Source of the DNA: Megalobrama amblycephala
Lineage: Eukaryota > Chordata > Actinopteri > Cypriniformes > Xenocyprididae
Direction: 5' to 3'
Assembly: GCF_018812025.1 (NCBI RefSeq)
Contig: NC_063061.1
Location: 36,448,366-36,512,365, forward strand
DNA length: 64,000 nucleotides
Below are positions 21,208 through 35,310 of the stretch, piece by piece. A program made the translations under genes and the position numbers. A model generated the notes under the pieces. The model saw nothing but the letters and a program-made list of their open reading frames with translations, had not been told where the DNA came from and made no database searches. The first letter of the stretch is position 1, and the number at the start of each line of letters is the position of its first letter.

Positions 21208-22440
21208 TATAGAAGATTGTTTTTTCCGCCATGAAATAAAAAATAAAAAAGAATTGTTAGTTATAAAGTCAGAATTGTGAGATATAAACTTGCAATTACA
21301 TTTTATAATGTGCAGTTGTGAGGGAAAAAAAATACTGACACTTTTTCTCAGAATTTATATCTGGGTCATTGACGGATAAGTGTAAAAAAACATAATGGAG
21401 ATATAATTAATTTTGAAGTTTTATTAAGTGTTAACAATGAGATTATGTAGTTTTTATAATCAATTAACGCTGCTTTTGGCCATTTTTTACAAGATGGACA
21501 AAATTTGTCACCAAAAAAGTCATTCGGTTTAACCAAAATTTCGGTTTTACCGAATGACACTTTTGGTCATACCGAATAACGATATTTTCAAACAATGCTA
21601 ACAGGCTGATATCTGGCTAGCTGGCAAAAGGACAATCAAACATTTTATATTTAGTACAAGTTTTTAAAATATTACAACATTTTCCATGTTTTATAGCGGT
21701 TGTACCGAATGACGTGATGTTTCGGGACATGCGTATGAGTGAGTGAAAACATGAATTTTTCAAAAAGTTAAGAGAGCATTAGTTACTTTACTTCACGACC
21801 ATGTGGTCCTTTGCAGGTGTCTGAATGATGTCGCATCCTGTCACATGATATTGAGCGCATGACTTGATCCAGAATGGAACCTCTATATCGGTTACTCAGA
21901 ATGACATCAATGAAATTCATTTTTCCGGACATTCTTTCTCGTAACAAAGCAATGACTTCTACACGTAATTTTAATACCGTTTTGCACTATGTTGATTTAT
22001 GATGTTATAAAATCATTCCAAAATAAAAAATATAATACATTTATTACATTTTAAGATGTTTTAATCACAAATGAAATGGCTGTAATGGCCTTTTATAAAT
22101 TAAATATAATAACAAATTATAATACAAAATATAATTAAAACCTTTTGGATTCAATGAAAGAAATCTAGTTGTACTACCTCACATACTTTGGATGTCATAT
22201 CTTTGTTTTTTATTATTATTAAGGCCTTTGGACAAAAAAAATTACAAGTCACATCACTTACCCATATCACAATTCTGAAAAAAAGTCAGAATTGCGAGTT
22301 TATATCGCAACTCTATCTTTATAACATGCAATTCTGACTTTATAGCTCATTAATTGCAAGAAAAAGTCAGAATTGTGAGATAAAAAAATCACAATTACCT
22401 TTTTTATTTTTTTATTTAGTAGCGGAAACAAGCTTTCATA
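21208..22440. mobile_element. MITE related to the minisatellite elements (copy 2), with an insertion
   Basis: The left end contains ttttttccgccatgaaata and the right end is inverted (tatttagtagcggaaacaa, then gctttcata). Short stretches of the 'ataaagtcagaattgtgag' unit lie just inside both ends (21256-21330 and 22265-22390), but the array is not expanded. The centre (about 21360-22230) is different sequence with repeated accgaatgac motifs, probably another inserted element. Confidence 0.65.
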
Positions 22441-24171
22441 ATAGAGTCATTCTGAACTAACTAGGAGTTTCCCTGGGATTTGCACTGTGAACTCCAGGAG
22501 TTTGGTGTGTTGTGTGTGGGTCTAATGTGCGGTTGTCTCCTCTGAGAGGCAGTTCCCCTGAGCGCAGGGGTCCTTCTGGGATAAGAATGCTTCTGAAGTG
22601 CCCTGTACGAGCAGCTGGGACAGCAGAATTACTCCCACCATCTGCTGCCCCTCACCTCTCACATATGTATACAAATGCTGCGCTCATATTCACAGATTTT
22701 TGTTCATATCAGCTCAGAATGCAAAACACACTCCAGTGCACTTTAACCCTATAAAGCCTACTGTATCATACTTGATGAGCAAGTTTCTAAGGCCACTAAA
22801 TGATCAAACTTCCTGTTGCACACAATCTACATGCCTTCTACAGGCCTTTTAGTATAATATGATATAATACTGACATTTATATGCATTTTACGCAAGTAGT
22901 CTGTTATACAGTTATAAAGATCTCAGTGATTTACATTACAAGCATCAGAATTTCATCTTACCTTTTGACCATATAAATATCAGCATCTGCATCAAATTGC
23001 AAATTTTTACTCAGCCTCTAAATAAAACTGAAATATTTTTTTCCTCCTCAAGTATGAGCTCTCACTATATAATACTATATGAGCCATAAAAGCCTTGATG
23101 TATCAAATATGATACTCAACAAAAACACATTTTGTCTAAAGGTTCAATAAACTGTTCAAATAAAATGCAGCCTTTTTGAAATGTAGCCACTAGTTAATGC
23201 AGTAATTTAATTGAATGGTTCCTTCAATAACAGTAAGTAAAAATGTTTCCATTGGGATACGTGCAGATGCTCTGGAGGATGAACTTGACCTTCAGTCTCC
23301 ACAACTTGGTCACTTTCCTGGCTCCAAGCTCAAGCACAGATTTCCCACGCCTTTAAAATTCCATTACTTTTCCAAGTTTTTTGTCCTTTGTGATTACAGG
23401 ATAAGTATTTTTTTTTAGAATAAATTGCACTCACAAAGAGCATTTCTAGCCAACTGAATATTTTATAGCAGAGTGTAACTAGAAAAACTGAAATTCACTA
23501 CAGAAATTCCCATGCCTTTTCAATATTTTATTATTTCTTACAAATTTTTTTTCAGGTCTGCAAATTGCAATATTAAAATTCCCTAGCATTTCTTTGTTTT
23601 CCATGACCATGAGAACCCTGTTAATTAATTATGGCCTGATTCCCTAGACAACGTTTTCATCTTCCCTACAATCAACTGCATTCATGTACGACTCTCTTCT
23701 GGTCTCTAGTCTTTTCTTCTCCACCTGTTTTTGTCTGACCCCGCTGACCAAACGAGCATTTTGCTGTCCACTGGTCATGCCTTAACTTTTTTCATTAGTA
23801 TTCTTTTCATGGGCATTTAATAATTTTGACTTTTCAGTCTGAGTTAAATCTCATTTTACCTGTAAAAGAAAACATACCTAATAATTCTGCACACCTGAAT
23901 ATAAAGCGTTTTTCATTTCCAGCCTTCATGAACAATTATATATCACTTATATATGATTAAATACAAAATTAAAAGTATTTATTAAGATTGATGTGGTTTG
24001 GAATTTGTAAAAAGTGCTTGGAAAAAAAAATATAATCAGAAAATCAACTTGCCTAGTTATTCTGCACATGGTGTCCCCATTTACAGTCCCCATTACATTT
24101 TTCTCAATTAATATTTTGTAAAATGACTTGTGTTTGGAAAAATAAAGTTTCTTAGTTCTTAAGTTCAGAAC

Positions 24172-25990
24172 TATGGAAGCTTGTTTCTGCCAAATAAAAA
24201 AGGTCATTGCAACTTTTTCTCACAATTCTGAATTTTTTTTTTCTCAGCATTGTGAAATTTAAACTCACAATTGTGATATAAAGTCAGAATTGCGAGTTAT
24301 AAAGTCCAATTTGTGAGTTATAAAGTCAGTATTGCGAGTTATAAAGTCAGTATTGCGATATAAAGTCAGAATTGCGAGATATAAAGTCAGAATTGAGATA
24401 TAAAGTCAGAATTGAGATATAAAGTCAGAATTGCGAGATGTAAAGTCAGAATTGAGATATAAAGTCAGAATTGAGATATAAAGTCAGAATTGCGAGATGT
24501 AAAGTCAGAATTGCGAGATATAAAGTCAGAATTGCGAGATATAAATTCAGAATTGCGAGATATAAAGTCAGAATTGCGAGATATAAAGTCAGAATTGCGA
24601 GATATAAAGTCAGAATTGAGAGATATAAAGTCAGAATTGCGAGATATAAATTCAGAATTGCGAGATATAAAGTCAGAATTGAGATATAAAGTCAGAATTT
24701 AGATATAAAGTCAGAATTGCGAGATGTAAAGTCAGAATTGCGAGATATAAAGTCAGAATTGCGAGATATAAATTCAGAATTGCGAGATATAAAGTCAGAA
24801 TTGCGAGATATAAAGTCAGAATTGAGATATAAAGTCAGAATTGCGAGATATAAAGTCAGAATTGAGATATAAAGTCAGAATTGCGAGATATAAAGTCAGA
24901 ATTGCGAGATATAAAGTCAGAATTGCGAGATATAAAGTCAGAATTGCGAGATATAAAGTCAGAATTGTGAGTTATAAAGTCACAATTCTGACATTTTTCT
25001 CGCAGTTTTTATCATGCAATTCTGACTTTATATCATGCAATTGTGAGAGAAAAATTCAGAATTGTGAGATAAAAAGTCAGAATTGAGATATAAAGTCAGA
25101 ATTGAGAGATATAAAGTCAGAATTGCGAGATATAAAGTCAGAATTGAGATATAAAGTCAGAATTTAGATATAAAGTCAGAATTGCGAGATGTAAAGTCAG
25201 AATTGCGAGATATAAAGTCAGAATTGCGAGATATAAATTCAGAATTGCGAGATATAAAGTCAGAATTGCGAGATATAAAGTCAGAATTGCGAGATATAAA
25301 GTCAGAATTGCGATATAAAGTCAGAATTGCGAGATATAAAGTCAGAATTGCGAGTTATAAAGTCAGAATTGAGATATAGTCAGAATTGCGATATAAAGTC
25401 AGAATTGCGAGTTATAAAGTCAGAATTGAGATATAGTCAGAATTGCGATATAAAGTCAGAATTGTGAGATATAAAGTCAGAATTGTGAGATATAAAGTCA
25501 GAATTGCGATATAAAGTCAGAATTGTGAGATATAAAGTCAGAATTGAGATATAAAGTCAGAATTGTGAGATATAAAGTCAGAATTGCGAGATATAAAGTC
25601 AGAATTGCGATATAAAGTCAGAATTGCGAGATATAAAGTCAGAATTGCGAGATATAAAGTCAGAATTGCGAGATATAAAGTCAGAATTGAGATATAAAGT
25701 CAGAATTGCGAGATATAAAGTCAGAATTGTGAGTTATAAAGTCAGAATTGCGATATAAAGTCAGAATTGAGATATAAAGTCAGAATTGTGAGATATAAAG
25801 TCAGAATTGCGAGATATAAAGTCAGAATTGTGAGTTATAAAGTCACAATTCTGACATTTTTCTCGCAGTTTTTATCATGCAATTCTGACTTTATATCATG
25901 CAATTGTGAGAGAAAAATTCAGAATTGTGAGATAAAAAGTCGCAATTACCTTTTTTACTTTTTATTTCACGGCGGAAACAAGCTTCCATA
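24172..25990 (-). mobile_element. MITE with expanded internal minisatellite (copy 3)
   Basis: Termini: tatggaagcttgtttctgcc on the left and the inverted cggcggaaacaagcttccat on the right. Between them are about 1.5 kb of 'ataaagtcagaattgcgag' units, 19-21 bp each, in the opposite orientation to copies 1 and 4. A block near 24960-25070 reappears almost unchanged near 25830-25940, showing a large internal duplication. The open frames with RYKVRIA repeats are array artefacts. Confidence 0.85.
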
Positions 25991-27207
25991 CAGAACAGAT
26001 ACATTATTCTTAAAAAAAAAAAAAACATTTTTGGCCATATAGTATATAATATATTATAATATATTCTTGCTATACAGTTAATTGGATAAAAAAAAAAAAG
26101 TTCATGAAGTTTCTTTATAGGTTCTTCAAGTGTATATTTAGGTTTTCTTAAGAGCTAGAGAATCAAAAGTTCTTTTTAGATTTGAAAAGGTTCTACTATG
26201 ACATCACAACGTAAAAGCCTTTTAGAATCTAATTGGAATCAGAATTCTAATCGGAACTGTCGCTCTGACTGTCTTTCTCTGTGAGTTATGGATTATGTGA
26301 GCGGTTTTACGATGAGCAAATCAAACAAACAAAACAAACATGAATCCACACTGAGACTCCGCAGAAGCCAGGAACTCTCTCATTCTCTGATTTTCTGTGT
26401 CTGTCTTCTGTCTCTTCTTTTTCCTCCTCTGTTCATTAGATGACAGAGTGCCACCAGATCGCTCTGTTTCTCACTCGCACACTTTTCCTGCAATTTATTA
26501 TGAGCGATTCATTCCCTCTGAGACACTCCAGAGCAGAAAGAGAAGAAGGTATATAAAGAGCAGTTGGTGAAATCTAATAAAGTAAACTGACCCTTTTCTT
26601 GTGCTCTGTTCAGAAATAATAATAAAAAAATCATTCGTTTGTTACAGTATGTGATTGTTGTGTAGCACATCGTTAGCTTTACAAAAAATTTCTATTAGAT
26701 TCAATTGACTCTTTGCTAAGCTCTGCCCCCACTGGTTAAAGCTGAAGCTTTAAATCTCACATAACCTTTCTGGGGATGTCTTCAAAGATAAAAATGATTC
26801 ATAAATCATGTCAGTGTTCTTCAAGTTCTCTGTTAGAGGTAGGGTTTGAGTTCAAGGACATTTATTGCAAATATAATTAGCTTTATTTCAAAATAATAGT
26901 CTGTGATATGTTCACACTAGTACAGCACGTGTACGGGTCACATCCTATCTGTGTTTTCTATAACTGGACATGATTAAGTTTAATTTGAGTATTATAAATG
27001 TATTTATCTAAACTGACTAAATAGCCTACACATGCTCTTCTGTGTCTTTCTCTTCAGTCTTCCATACTTAATCTTGTTTCATTTTTTATAAATCATAAAG
27101 ACAGAACAGTGAAGGAAATTCTAGGTCTAAATCTAGTTGAGAAATAATCATTTTAAACTATGTGAAAATAATAGCTGCATTAATTTGCATTAGAATATGC
27201 ACACATG

Positions 27208-27480
27208 TACACTGTAAAACCGAACAGTGAAATTAATTAAATTAAATGAGTTTGTTTCACTCAAATAATAATGAAAGTTCATTGTACTTAATAGAAAAAA
27301 GTTGCATGAACTCAAAATTTCATTGTAGTAAGCTTAACTTAATATGATGCACCACACTGGCCTTGATCCGCTTCCATGGCTCTCAGCCCCGCCCCACTTG
27401 TCACAAATATTTTAAGTTCTACCAGCTTTAAAAAATGAGTTAGTTTACTTAAATGATTTGAGGTAATAAGGTCTCGTCAT
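27208..27480. repeat. TIR-type repeat fragment (family C)
   Basis: Begins cactgtaaaaccgaacagtg and carries aattaattaaat and 'tacttaatagaaaaaagttg', matching the element end at 9624-9745. The other end is not clear. The region 27500-28590 shows no other feature. Confidence 0.5.
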
Positions 27481-28590
27481 AGGAATTACATGAATCACGT
27501 AAATGCATATTTTCAATTCAAAATGGCCATATTTGCAAAAAAAATTGTTTGCATTACTGGATGTTATTGTCAGTCGTTTAACATTTCTATGCAAAACAGT
27601 TGACATGTTAGATGTTTCGCTATTTATCTTACCTCACTCTCTTTCAACGTTAAACTGAGGCTTCCCGCTGGAATTTACGTTCTATATATAGCATTTCATC
27701 ATTTTAGTACTTCAGATTAATCTTAATTCATGTATTTCTTTTTTTTTTTTTTAGTTTACATATTTAATCTAATATTTGTATTTTATTTTCAGCAGTGTTT
27801 CAATAACCTTTTTATTTAAGTTTTAGTTTGAAATTACAGTAACAACACTAGTTTCACTAACAGACTAAAACATTCATTCATCTCAATCATCATAATCACG
27901 TTTTGATGTAATCGTTACTTTTTGTTTCATTCTACAAAAATCAATAGTATTCTCAGTGTTAGCACTGCTTTTCACACTCTAAACTCTCTCTTTCTCTCTC
28001 TCAGTCGGTCTATCTGCTTTGCTCTTCAGTCACGCTTCAGCGAGAGCGGTATTCCCTCCGCGATTCCTTCCAACTCCCACTCATTCAAACTCTGGCTCGT
28101 TCTTCTCCTCCTCAAGCCACACTCATTCCCATCTTTCCATCTGTCTATCCACACATTTTTCCCATTCAGCATAGTTACACACTGTTACTAACTTGAGTAC
28201 ATTTTTCAGTAGTGTGTATTCAGCACATGACACGTGGTCTTGTGTTAGTGTGGCGCTAACACAGTCGGTACTCAAGGGGGTGATTGAGTGTCTCTCAAAT
28301 GCCTGCGTTATTAAACCGGATGTGTTCTTTTTCAGCTAACTGCAATGAACATGTCGACTGTAACTAATTGTGGATTCTCCTCAAATAGTTGTGAGTAGTT
28401 GAACTGAAAGAGAAACAGAATGTAAAAGAGTTTATGCAAATGCTTTTGTTGTGTTTCAGAAAGCAATAACGCACAAAAGCGAGCATGTTTAGCAAGATGC
28501 ATTTGCATTCAAAGAGCGTATGGTGCACAGCATATGTTTCGAGACTAATAAAATACTGCATTGCTGGTTTTCATATATGCTTTTTTGTTC

Positions 28591-29001
28591 ATCATTTATT
28601 TGATCAAAAATACAGTAAAAACAGTAATATTGTGAAAGAACTATTTTCTAATTTAATATATTGTAAAAAGTAATTTATTCCAGTGATCAAAGCTGAATTT
28701 TCAGCATCATTACTCCAGTCTTCAGTGTCACATGATCCTTCAGAAATCATTCTAATATGATGATTTGATGCTCAAGAAACATTTCTGATTATTATAAATG
28801 TTGAAAACAGTTGTGCTGCTTCAAAATTTTGTGGAAACCGTGAATAGAAAGTTCAAAAGAATAATATTTGTTTGAAATAGAAATCTTTAATGTTTTTACT
28901 GTCACTTTTGATCAATTTCATGCATCATTGCTGAATAAAGGGATTCATTTCTGTCAAAACAAAAATCTGACTGACCCCAAACTTTTGAACAGTATAGTGT
29001 A
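28591..29001. repeat. Family A repeat
   Basis: Carries the family core (ctccagtcttcagtgtcaca) and a terminus, 'gaccccaaacttttgaacag'. Non-coding. Confidence 0.75.
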
Positions 29002-30039
29002 CATATGCATTTTAAAATGAAGTCAAAATTAAACATATACATTTTAAATAAACGTTTCTGGTTTCATCATGAATTTTTTTTACTTTCATTACATTTTAAT
29101 CAATTTTTCTTCTTTTTCCAGGTCACATAACACCCCCTCTCACTAACATCATACAGAGACCACTTTTCATCACCCAAAATCCAGTCTCACCCAAATTGTA
29201 TTATTGAAATATCCTGTTTAACTCCAAAATGTCATATTTTGAAATCAAAGTGTGCTTTAAACAGCATTTCATACTTTTTACTGTTTGCTTTTTATTTGTG
29301 GCTACCTAAAGGGCTTAAATGTAATGTAACAATGACTACAAGTTTGAGTAGCTTAGCAGACTAGTTTCTAGCTAGTTTCCCTTGACTACTGTATTTGTGT
29401 GTGTGTATATATAAACTAACCCCCACCTAAGACCCAGTCATTACCCATAATGCCACACGATAAAAGCATTAAGGTCACAGGGTCACTGGGCATGCTCAGA
29501 CCCCAGAGGAGTTCAGACAGAGCTTTTAGAGATGACCTTCAACTGAACACAACTGAGTGTGTGTGTATGTGTGTTAAAAGGTTAAAAGTGTTCTGCTTTT
29601 TTTTCCTTTTTTTTAATCTTTATATATATATTTACCTGTAACCGGTAATGATGTATTGGCTGCAGTGGGAATTTGTGAATACTATATGTAGTATTTCTGC
29701 ATGTGTTCTGCATGTCGCAGTGTGTGGTTTCTGTGGGGCGTCTCACCGCACAGCAGAAAGTGAATAATTTACGTAGACTGCAGCAAAAAAGCATGTGTAT
29801 CTGTGTGTGTTTGTGTACGCCAGAGATCCAAGCTAGGAATTCAGTGCAGAGACTAGGTTTTTAAGTGCGTGTAGAGGAAAATAGATTACAAACAGAGAAA
29901 ACACAGCCTTGTACACACACACATACACACAGAGAGAATGTCTCCTCAAAGCTTCTTCAACATGCAAAGACTGAGAGCGAGATGGAGGGAGGTGAAGGGG
30001 AGAAATGCAGCAGGAGATGCAGGGATCAGACTGAAGTTT

Positions 30040-30262
30040 ACACTCTTAAAAATAAAGGCTCCTCATTGGCATTGATGGTTCAGTGGAATCTTTCCATTGC
30101 TCAGAAGGTTCTTTATAGTGGAAAAAGGTTCTTTAGATGAATAAAATGTTCTTCACACTAAGAAAAAAGTTTTTTTTTTCAGTGAACTGTTCACTGAGCG
30201 TTTCTTTGGGGAACCAAAAGTGGTTCTTCTATGCTGTGAAAACCTTTCCTTTTAAGAGTGTA
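30040..30262. mobile_element. Short TIR element (MITE)
   Basis: Left end acactcttaaaaataaagg and right end cctttccttttaagagtgt are inverted copies. The interior contains several aaaggttctttaga-like pieces. Same family as 59361-59637. Confidence 0.75.
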
Positions 30263-30699
30263 GTAAGTGATGCTTTCTTCAGTATTTCTGGCTGTCCACT
30301 GCTTTGGAAGTGTTCACTCACAAATGACACAAATATGATTATTTCCTCACTCTCGTGACATAATTTTCTTTCTTCCAATAAGCACAGATGGATTATTTAT
30401 ATTTTGTATTTTCCATACAAAAAAAGTGCTGTAAAAAGCTGTCCATACAACTTGTAGGCAATATTTTACATACAAAAGCTTGTTGTGAGAGACACTTTTG
30501 AGACACTCATGACATTGTCAAATTTTGCTAAATAATTGGTCACATGACATGTGAGAACCGATGCCATTTGCTTTCAATTATGTCATTTTTAAAAGGAATA
30601 CAAGTGCGAATAAGGTTTGTGAACTACCAGGCTTAAATTTCTTTTACATTTATATTATCACCATAATTTATGTCAGAATACATTGAACACTTTTAATAT

Positions 30700-32890
30700 T
30701 ATGGAAGCTTGTTTCCACCACTAAATTAAAAAAAAGAAAGGTTTTTGTGTCTTTTTATCTCACAATTCTGACTTTTTTTCTCAGAATGGTGAGATTTAAA
30801 CTCGCAATTGTGAGATATAAAGTCAGAAAAACTTTTTTTCTCTCAATTCTGACTTTATAACAATTCTGACTTTATATCTCGCAACTCTGACTTTATATCA
30901 CTCAATTCGGACTTTATAACAATTCTCACTTTATATCTCGCAATTCCGACTTTATAACGCAATTCTGACTTTATATCTCGCAATTCCGACTTTATAACGC
31001 AATTCTGACTTTATATCTCGCAATTCTGACTTTATAACAATTCTGACTTTATAACTCGCAATTCTGACTTTATAACAATTCTGACTTTATAACTCGCAAT
31101 TCCGACTTTATAACGCAATTCTGACTTTATATCTCGCAATTCTGACTTTATAACAATTCTGACTTTATAACTCGCAATTCTGACTTTATAACAATTCTGA
31201 CTTTATAACTCGCAATTCTGACTTTATAACAATTCTGACTTTATATCACTCAATTCTGACTTTATAACGTAATTCTGACTTTATAACAATTCTGACTTTA
31301 TATCTCGCAACTCTGACTTTATATCACTCAATTCGGACTTTATAACAATTCTCACTTTATATCTCGCAATTCCGACTTTATAACGCAATTCTGACTTTAT
31401 ATCTCGCAATTCTCACTTTATAACAATTCTGACTTTATATCACTCAATTCTGACTTTATAACGCAATTCTGACTTTATAACAATTCTGACTTTATAACTC
31501 GCAATTCTGACTTTATAACAATTCTGACTTTATATCACTCAATTCTGACTTTATAACGTAATTCTGACTTTATAACTCGCAATTCTGACTTTATAACAAT
31601 TCTGACTTTATATCACTCAATTCTGACTTTATAACGTAATTCTGACTTTATAACTCGCAATTCTGACTTTATAACGCAATTCTGACTTTATAACTCGCAA
31701 TTCTGACTTTATAACGCAATTCTGACTTTATAACTCGCAATTCTGACTTTATATCTCGCAATTCTGACTTTATAACTCGCAATTCTGACTTTATAACTCG
31801 CAATTCTGACTTTATATCACTCAATTCTGACTTTATATCACTCAATTCTGACTTTATAACGTAATTCTGACTTTATAACAATTCTGACTTTATATCTCGC
31901 AACTCTGACTTTATATCACTCAATTCTGACTGTATAACAATTCTCACTTTATATCTCGCAATTCTGACTTTATAACGCAATTCTGACTTTATAACTCGCA
32001 ATTCTGACTTTATAACAATTCTGACTTTATATCACGCAATTCGGACTTTATAACAATTCTCACTTTATATCTCGCAATTCTGACTTTATAACGCAATTCT
32101 GACTTTATATCTCGCAATTCTGACTTTATAACAATTCTGATTTTATATCTCGCAATTCTGACTTTATAACAATTCTGACTTTATAACTCGCAATTCTGAC
32201 TTTATAACAATTCTGACTTTATATCACTCAATTCTGACTTTATAACGTAATTCTGACTTTATAACTTGCAATTCTGACTTTATAACGCAATTCTGACTTT
32301 ATAACTCGCAATTCTGACTTTATAACAATTCTGACTTTATATTACTCAATTCTGACTTTATAACGTAATTCTGACTTTATAACTCGCAATTCTGACTTTA
32401 TAATGCAATTCTGACTTTATAACGCAATTATGACTTTATATCTCGCAATTCTGACTTAATAACAATTCTGACTTTATATCTCGCAATTCTGACTTTATAA
32501 CAATTCTGACTTTATATCACTCAATTCTGACTTTATTACGTAATTCTGACTTTATAACGCAATTCTGACTTTATAACGCAATTCTGACTTTATAACTTGC
32601 AATTCTGACTTTATAACAATTCTGACTTTATATCTCACAATTCTGACTTTATATCTCGCAATTCTGACTTTATAATGCAATTCTGACTTTATATCACTCA
32701 ATTCTGACTTTATAACAGTTCTGACTTTATATTTTGCAATTCTGACTTTATATCTCGCATTTCTGACTTTATAACTCACAGTTGTGAGTTTAAATCTCAC
32801 AATTCTGAGAAAAAAGTCAGAATTGTGAGATAAAAAGTCACAATTACCTTTTTTATTTATTTTTATTTCATGGCGGAAAATGCTTCCATA
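30700..32890 (+). mobile_element. MITE with expanded internal minisatellite (copy 4)
   Basis: Left terminus tatggaagcttgtttccacc, right terminus inverted (atggcggaaaatgcttccat). The interior is about 1.9 kb of ctttataactcgcaattctga-type units shortened in variants to 17 bp (ctttataacaattctga). Orientation matches copy 1. It is the cleanest example of a TIR element whose whole interior has become a minisatellite. Confidence 0.85.
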
Positions 32891-33116
32891 TAATATAGAC
32901 TACTTTAATGGTGCTTTTTTGTCTTTTATGAAGCTCACTATCTACTTTTGTTGAATGGAAAAGAGCAGCTTGGACATTCTGCCTGAAGAGTGTTTCACGG
33001 AAGAAAGATGTAATACCGACATGAGAGCGATATGATGGTGAGTAAATGATGACAGAATATTGATTTTTGGAGTGAACATCCTTTCTAAGGAACTATAACA
33101 TCATATCTAATGATCA

Positions 33117-33118
<2 letters not shown>

Positions 33119-33161
<43 letters not shown>

Positions 33162-33172
33162 TGGATGGATGG
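33119..33172 (+). repeat. (AG)n followed by GGAT repeats
   Basis: Simple AG run followed by short ggat units. Confidence 0.95.
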
Positions 33173-33568
33173 ATAGATACTGGGCTTGATTGTTTAGGGC
33201 TGATAAAGATGAAGATCTTAGCATTGTTCAGTAGTTCTCTCATTTCTTTCACACATGCACACTGTTTACTGCTTTTTTCATAGCATATACAATGCAATAA
33301 AAGATTATTAAATTCAGGACTCTTCCTCACTATGTCTATTTCCCAGTCATTGCATTAAAAGTAACTCATACATACATTTAGGACACACACATACACACTT
33401 TTTATATTACAGCTTAAGTACACAGGCATTAAATTCAGAGGGAGAGACCTAATAATTCAATATTCAATACCTACATCTAACATTTATTTCTCTTTATCAT
33501 CCGCTTTCTGTTTGCTAAAATGTATTATTTTTTTGTCTTCAAATATAAGACTGTAATTTCACTCTAGT

Positions 33569-33570
<2 letters not shown>

Positions 33571-33639
<69 letters not shown>

Positions 33640-33682
33640 ATACCTTCAGTGTAGATAGATAGATAGACAGACAGACAGATAG
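33571..33682 (+). repeat. (TA)n tract and GATA/GACA repeats
   Basis: About 64 bp of TA followed closely by agat and acag tetranucleotides. Confidence 0.95.
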
Positions 33683-34469
33683 GTCTTTCCAATGCCATTC
33701 CAATTCAAATTACACTTCCTCTGTGGTGAACATGATACAATTTTTCTGTTTCTGTTCAGTTATTCTATTATTTGCACATCCTTGTGATATTTAGTAACTG
33801 TGTTTATAGTAACAGGCTGTATAGTGCCAGCGCTTTAGAAATACACTGCTGAGGAGTGTGAAAGCTTTGAGTATGCTAATGTTTTAGCATCTGTGAAAAT
33901 AGACTCTTTCCAAGGACATCCTCACACCTTCCTTCCCTCTCTCTTTCACTCTCTCTGAGTGGTTCTCTGGAGAAATAAACAGTAAATATGGGGATTGCTA
34001 AAGAGAAGGAGGCATGCAGAGATGTAGAGATGGAAAATGAGACATGAGACTCAAAGCTCATTTGTTTGTTTTACTTTGTTTGTTCATTTAAACATTGAAG
34101 GAGTTCTCCTCAGGAAAATAACTGCATTAAAAAAAGAAACAGGGAGGATGAGGAAAATGCTGACAGTGAGTTTGGAGGCAGCGGAGGCAGAATACACTGA
34201 TTATCAAATCAGCCGTCTATGTGGGAGCATAAATCACTCCGTCTGCACTGACACCTCTCTCCTCTCTCCTCACTTTTTTCCTCCTTTGAAGCACCTTTGA
34301 AGAAGTGAAGATGTGCTGCTCTATCTGAATTATCACTGATTTAAACACACTGCAGTCTCTCTGAAGTTGTTAGATATTAAAAGGTCTAGTCCAGCGATGG
34401 GCTGGGAGTAAAAAACAGTCCAGGGACTTCAGCGTATGCATCGCTGTTATTTTATTTAATAATAAAATT

Positions 34470-34530
34470 AAAAAAATGCATTGCTGCATTTTTATTATGT
34501 TTTTATATTTTTATATAGCTTTTATATTTT

Positions 34531-34572
<42 letters not shown>

Positions 34573-34710
34573 ATTAAATAATAATAATAATAATAATAAT
34601 TAATAATAATAAAAATATTAAAGTAATGTGAAAAAATCTCATTCTGATAGCTGTAATATATATATATATATTTATTTATTTATTTATATATATGTATGTA
34701 TTACACTTCC

Positions 34711-34778
<68 letters not shown>

Positions 34779-35160
34779 GATTATTACTTAAATATTTTAT
34801 ATATAAATATAATGTATTTTTGTTAAATATATACATGCATGTGTGTGTACTTACATACACATAAATGTACACAGTACACACACATACATAATCACAAACT
34901 TTTATTTTGGATGCAATTAATCATTTGACAGCGCTAAAAATAATATATGCATTTTTAATTTTTTCAAATTACAGTAATCAAAATTAAATTTTTGCATTGT
35001 GTGATTATTTAAATAACTAGTAAATTAAATTAAATTAAATTAAAAAAACAATAAATATTAATGTTATATAAATTAATTTAATCATTTAATTAATTTAATT
35101 ATTACATTAAATTAATTAAATATTAAAAAATATAAAATATTTATTGATTATATAAATATA

Positions 35161-35221
<61 letters not shown>

Positions 35222-35310
35222 TTATTTAAAATTATTTTTAAATAATAATATACTATTGCAAAAATTACTAAAATCATTACTAAATTAAATAAATTAGTTA
35301 AGAATAATAA
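34470..35310. repeat. AT-rich block with four (TA)n tracts
   Basis: Includes TA runs near 34536, 34660, 34710-34772 and 35167-35216, aat trinucleotides, and taaat pentamers. Nothing else is visible. 33683-34469 and 35311-36364 hold no recognised feature. Confidence 0.9.

Noticed and set aside
24471..25379. Open frames with RYKVRIA or DIKSELR repeats, also at 17890-18118 and 32552-32800
   Set aside because: Same non-coding minisatellite read in several frames and on both strands in three arrays; unit length varies by 2 bp, so no frame is kept.
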